Shown one piece after another: positions 63,301 to 64,000 of a DNA stretch of 64,000 nucleotides. The translations under genes and the position numbers were made by a program. This DNA is from Myxococcus xanthus. GTDB taxonomy: Bacteria > Myxococcota > Myxococcia > Myxococcales > Myxococcaceae. Where the stretch lies: NCBI RefSeq assembly GCF_900106535.1, contig NZ_FNOH01000003.1, positions 372,001 through 436,000 on the forward strand, given 5' to 3'. The notes below the pieces were generated by a model. The model ran no database searches. It was not told the DNA's origin and saw nothing but the letters and a program-made list of their open reading frames with translations. How positions within the stretch are numbered: position 1 is the first letter of the stretch; the number at the start of each line of letters is the position of its first letter.

Positions 63301-64000
63301 ACGTGGGCGAGTGGAAGGCGCTCTACGACGACCTCTATGCACGCTCCGCCAGCGAGCCGCAGTTGGACCCCAGCTTCAACATCGCGGGCTGGGACAGCAG
63401 CTACACCGGCGCACCGCTCAGCGCGGAGGCGATGAAGGAGTGGGTCGACCACACGGTCCACCAGATTCTCGTGCGGAAGCCCCGCCGCGTGCTCGAAATC
63501 GGCTGTGGCACCGGTCTGCTCCTCACGCGGATTGCGCCGTCCACGGAGGCCTACTGGGCCACGGACGTCTCGGGTGTCGTCGTCAACATGCTCCGGGGCA
63601 ACACGGCGAAGTCGGCCGGACTCGAGCATGCGAAGCTCTTCCACTGCGCGGCGGACCAGTTGGACGGCATCGACTTCGGCGACATGCGCTTCGACGCGGT
63701 GATGCTGAACTCGGTGGTCCAGTACTTCCCGAGCGCGGAGTACCTCGCGCAGGCCCTGGAGAAGGCTTCACAGCGGCTGGACACGGGCGGCGTCATCTTC
63801 GTGGGTGACGTACGGAACTTCCGCCTGCTGGAGGCCTTCCACGCGTCCATCATCCTGGCGCAGGCGTCCGGCACGCTCGACCCACAGGTGCTCAAGACCC
63901 GCGTGGCGCAGCGCATGGCGGCGGAAGAGGAGCTGGTGCTCGCCCCGGACTTCTTCTGGGCCCTCAAGCAGCGCATCCCTCGCCTCACCCACGTGGAGAT
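60378..64000 (+). CDS. mchB: NRPS, MchB-like (C-A-methyltransferase...), 3' end beyond the window
   Basis: An open frame of 1207 codons to the window edge. A 35-residue N-terminal docking-like region (SLEAKRKLLAELMAKSG) precedes a condensation domain with H164-H165 (VHHIVYDGWS). The adenylation domain has AYVIYTSGSTGRPKG near 651, FDFSVWELW, FGGEAL, NMYGITETTVH and YRSGDLA. Pocket residues read D-F-W-N-I-G-M-V-H, the threonine code. After A8 (GFRIELGE) a SAM methyltransferase is inserted (VLEIGCGTGLLL near 1038), as in N-methylating modules. This predicts N-methyl-threonine acylated by the upstream PKS product, as recalled for myxochromides. The start ATG overlaps the PKS stop. Confidence 0.87.
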   Translation, partial: MSTPADNMKGLSLEAKRKLLAELMAKSGKAAPRLSPLASGQKALWLLHQQAPESAAYNTPFALRIRSQMDVASLKRAFGMLAERHASLRTTFSSTAEGQLVQTCHPTLEPSFTHVDAQGWSAEQLQSEVARAYRQPFSLERGPLLRGNLFSLGSEDHVLLMTVHHIVYDGWSAGILQQEFNQLYQAIARGEQPSLPPVTGSYAAFVAQQAETMSGAAGRAHWDYWQKKLDGELPILALPADRSRSAVSANRSGASPFRLSAELTARIKALAQSAESTPFVVLVSAYAALLGRLARQEDILIGSPTAGRPGSAFHDVVGYFANAVALRADLSGAPSTRTLLGRMRTVVHEALAHQDFPFASLVERLNIERRPGVSPLFQASISLHASREGGGAMALWASPDEDARVHWGNLQLEPFPISDQESQFDLTLEMWETRGAFSGVLRFNRALFNDDTVALWRGYFEKLVEEMVRAPDEPVARLSLAVKAPSPVHEARVESAPAVTTAQTLTGWFEAQAERSPNATALTFGETHLSYAELNARANVLAHALRDHGVGPESLVGICVDRSAELVVSILGVLKAGGAYVPLDPASPKDRLALILEDAEVAALVTESSRTGELPTQRVPTVFVDALDWKGGRRAPNPEPAITPDNAAYVIYTSGSTGRPKGVVVTHANATRLFTTSEPLYGFGPDDVWTLFHSAAFDFSVWELWGPLLYGGRLVVVPHWMTRAPEAFGELIAREGVTVLNQTPSAFRALTRAPSIADGKGGRGLKWIIFGGEALDAATVRPWFERYGDAGTQLINMYGITETTVHVTYYRVTEADLTSAASPIGRPLPDLELHLLDEHGQPVPAGVPGEMYVGGAGVARGYLKRPELTAQRFIEDPSSPGKRLYRSGDLAIRLPEGGFTYLGRIDDQVKIRGFRIELGEIQSVLATHPAVADAYVTTHERSADDRRIAAYVVPRDNAAETLLSSDADGGVGDTHVGEWKALYDDLYARSASEPQLDPSFNIAGWDSSYTGAPLSAEAMKEWVDHTVHQILVRKPRRVLEIGCGTGLLLTRIAPSTEAYWATDVSGVVVNMLRGNTAKSAGLEHAKLFHCAADQLDGIDFGDMRFDAVMLNSVVQYFPSAEYLAQALEKASQRLDTGGVIFVGDVRNFRLLEAFHASIILAQASGTLDPQVLKTRVAQRMAAEEELVLAPDFFWALKQRIPRLTHVE

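Noticed and set aside
60378-64000. Premature end of the NRPS or a stand-alone methyltransferase
   Set aside because: The frame stays open through C, A and methyltransferase to the last base; the methyltransferase is the usual insertion after motif A8.

Overview
The window is about 70% GC, gene-dense and full of families typical of fruiting myxobacteria: a TIGR02265-type protein, an AgmX/PglI C-terminal protein, large Ser/Thr-kinase hybrids, an NtrC-type regulator, carotenoid genes and an iterative PKS beside an NRPS. It most likely comes from the chromosome of a Myxococcus-like member of Myxococcota. No rRNA, tRNA, CRISPR array, transposase or prophage was seen.

Layout. 1-6.0 kb: end of a lytic transglycosylase gene, a divergent GST/HxlR pair with two matching palindromic operators, the operon accA-hisC-cmk, and a TPR protein. 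6.3-12.4 kb: a tandem ArsA-type ATPase, a degenerate histidine kinase with an NtrC-type regulator, a dCMP-deaminase-like protein and a trypsin-like lipoprotein. 12.6-18.7 kb: PrkA kinase, a lid-less DnaK paralogue, and a kinase-receiver-cyclase protein. 18.8-25.2 kb: carotenoid oxygenase, leuS, phytoene-desaturase-like enzyme. 25.3-32 kb: a 1764-residue kinase/ATPase/GAF/histidine-kinase hybrid converging on clpX across a hairpin. 32-40 kb: AgmX-like protein, truA, a 54-residue ribbon-helix-helix protein, a DUF1772-like membrane protein divergent from a MarR-AraC fusion regulator, and two lipoproteins, one with about 19 leucine-rich repeats.

39.9-44.3 kb, all on the minus strand, is a sulfur-handling block. 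A tight five-gene operon encodes an E1/MoeB-like enzyme, TusA-like, MoaD/CysO-like, an E1-like pseudo-enzyme and a JAMM protease; cysC and larE follow. The catalytic E1 lacks the N-terminal RYxRQ arginine-finger segment, and the pseudo-enzyme keeps it while its own nucleotide loop is decayed. This looks like a bacterial heterodimeric E1 for a thiocarboxylate sulfur carrier, and it is the most unusual system in the window.

44.4-53.3 kb: a small lipoprotein, a LiaS/NarL-type two-component pair, a GH5-like lipoprotein hydrolase, and an ABC ATPase with a permease fused to an M1 peptidase. 53.9 kb to the end: a single-module type I PKS (KS-AT-DH-vestigial ER-KR-ACP) overlapping by 4 bp an NRPS (C-A-methyltransferase, cut by the window edge). 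The A-domain pocket reads as the threonine code, so the pair matches mchA/mchB of the myxochromide lipopeptides (polyene acyl chain on N-methyl-threonine).
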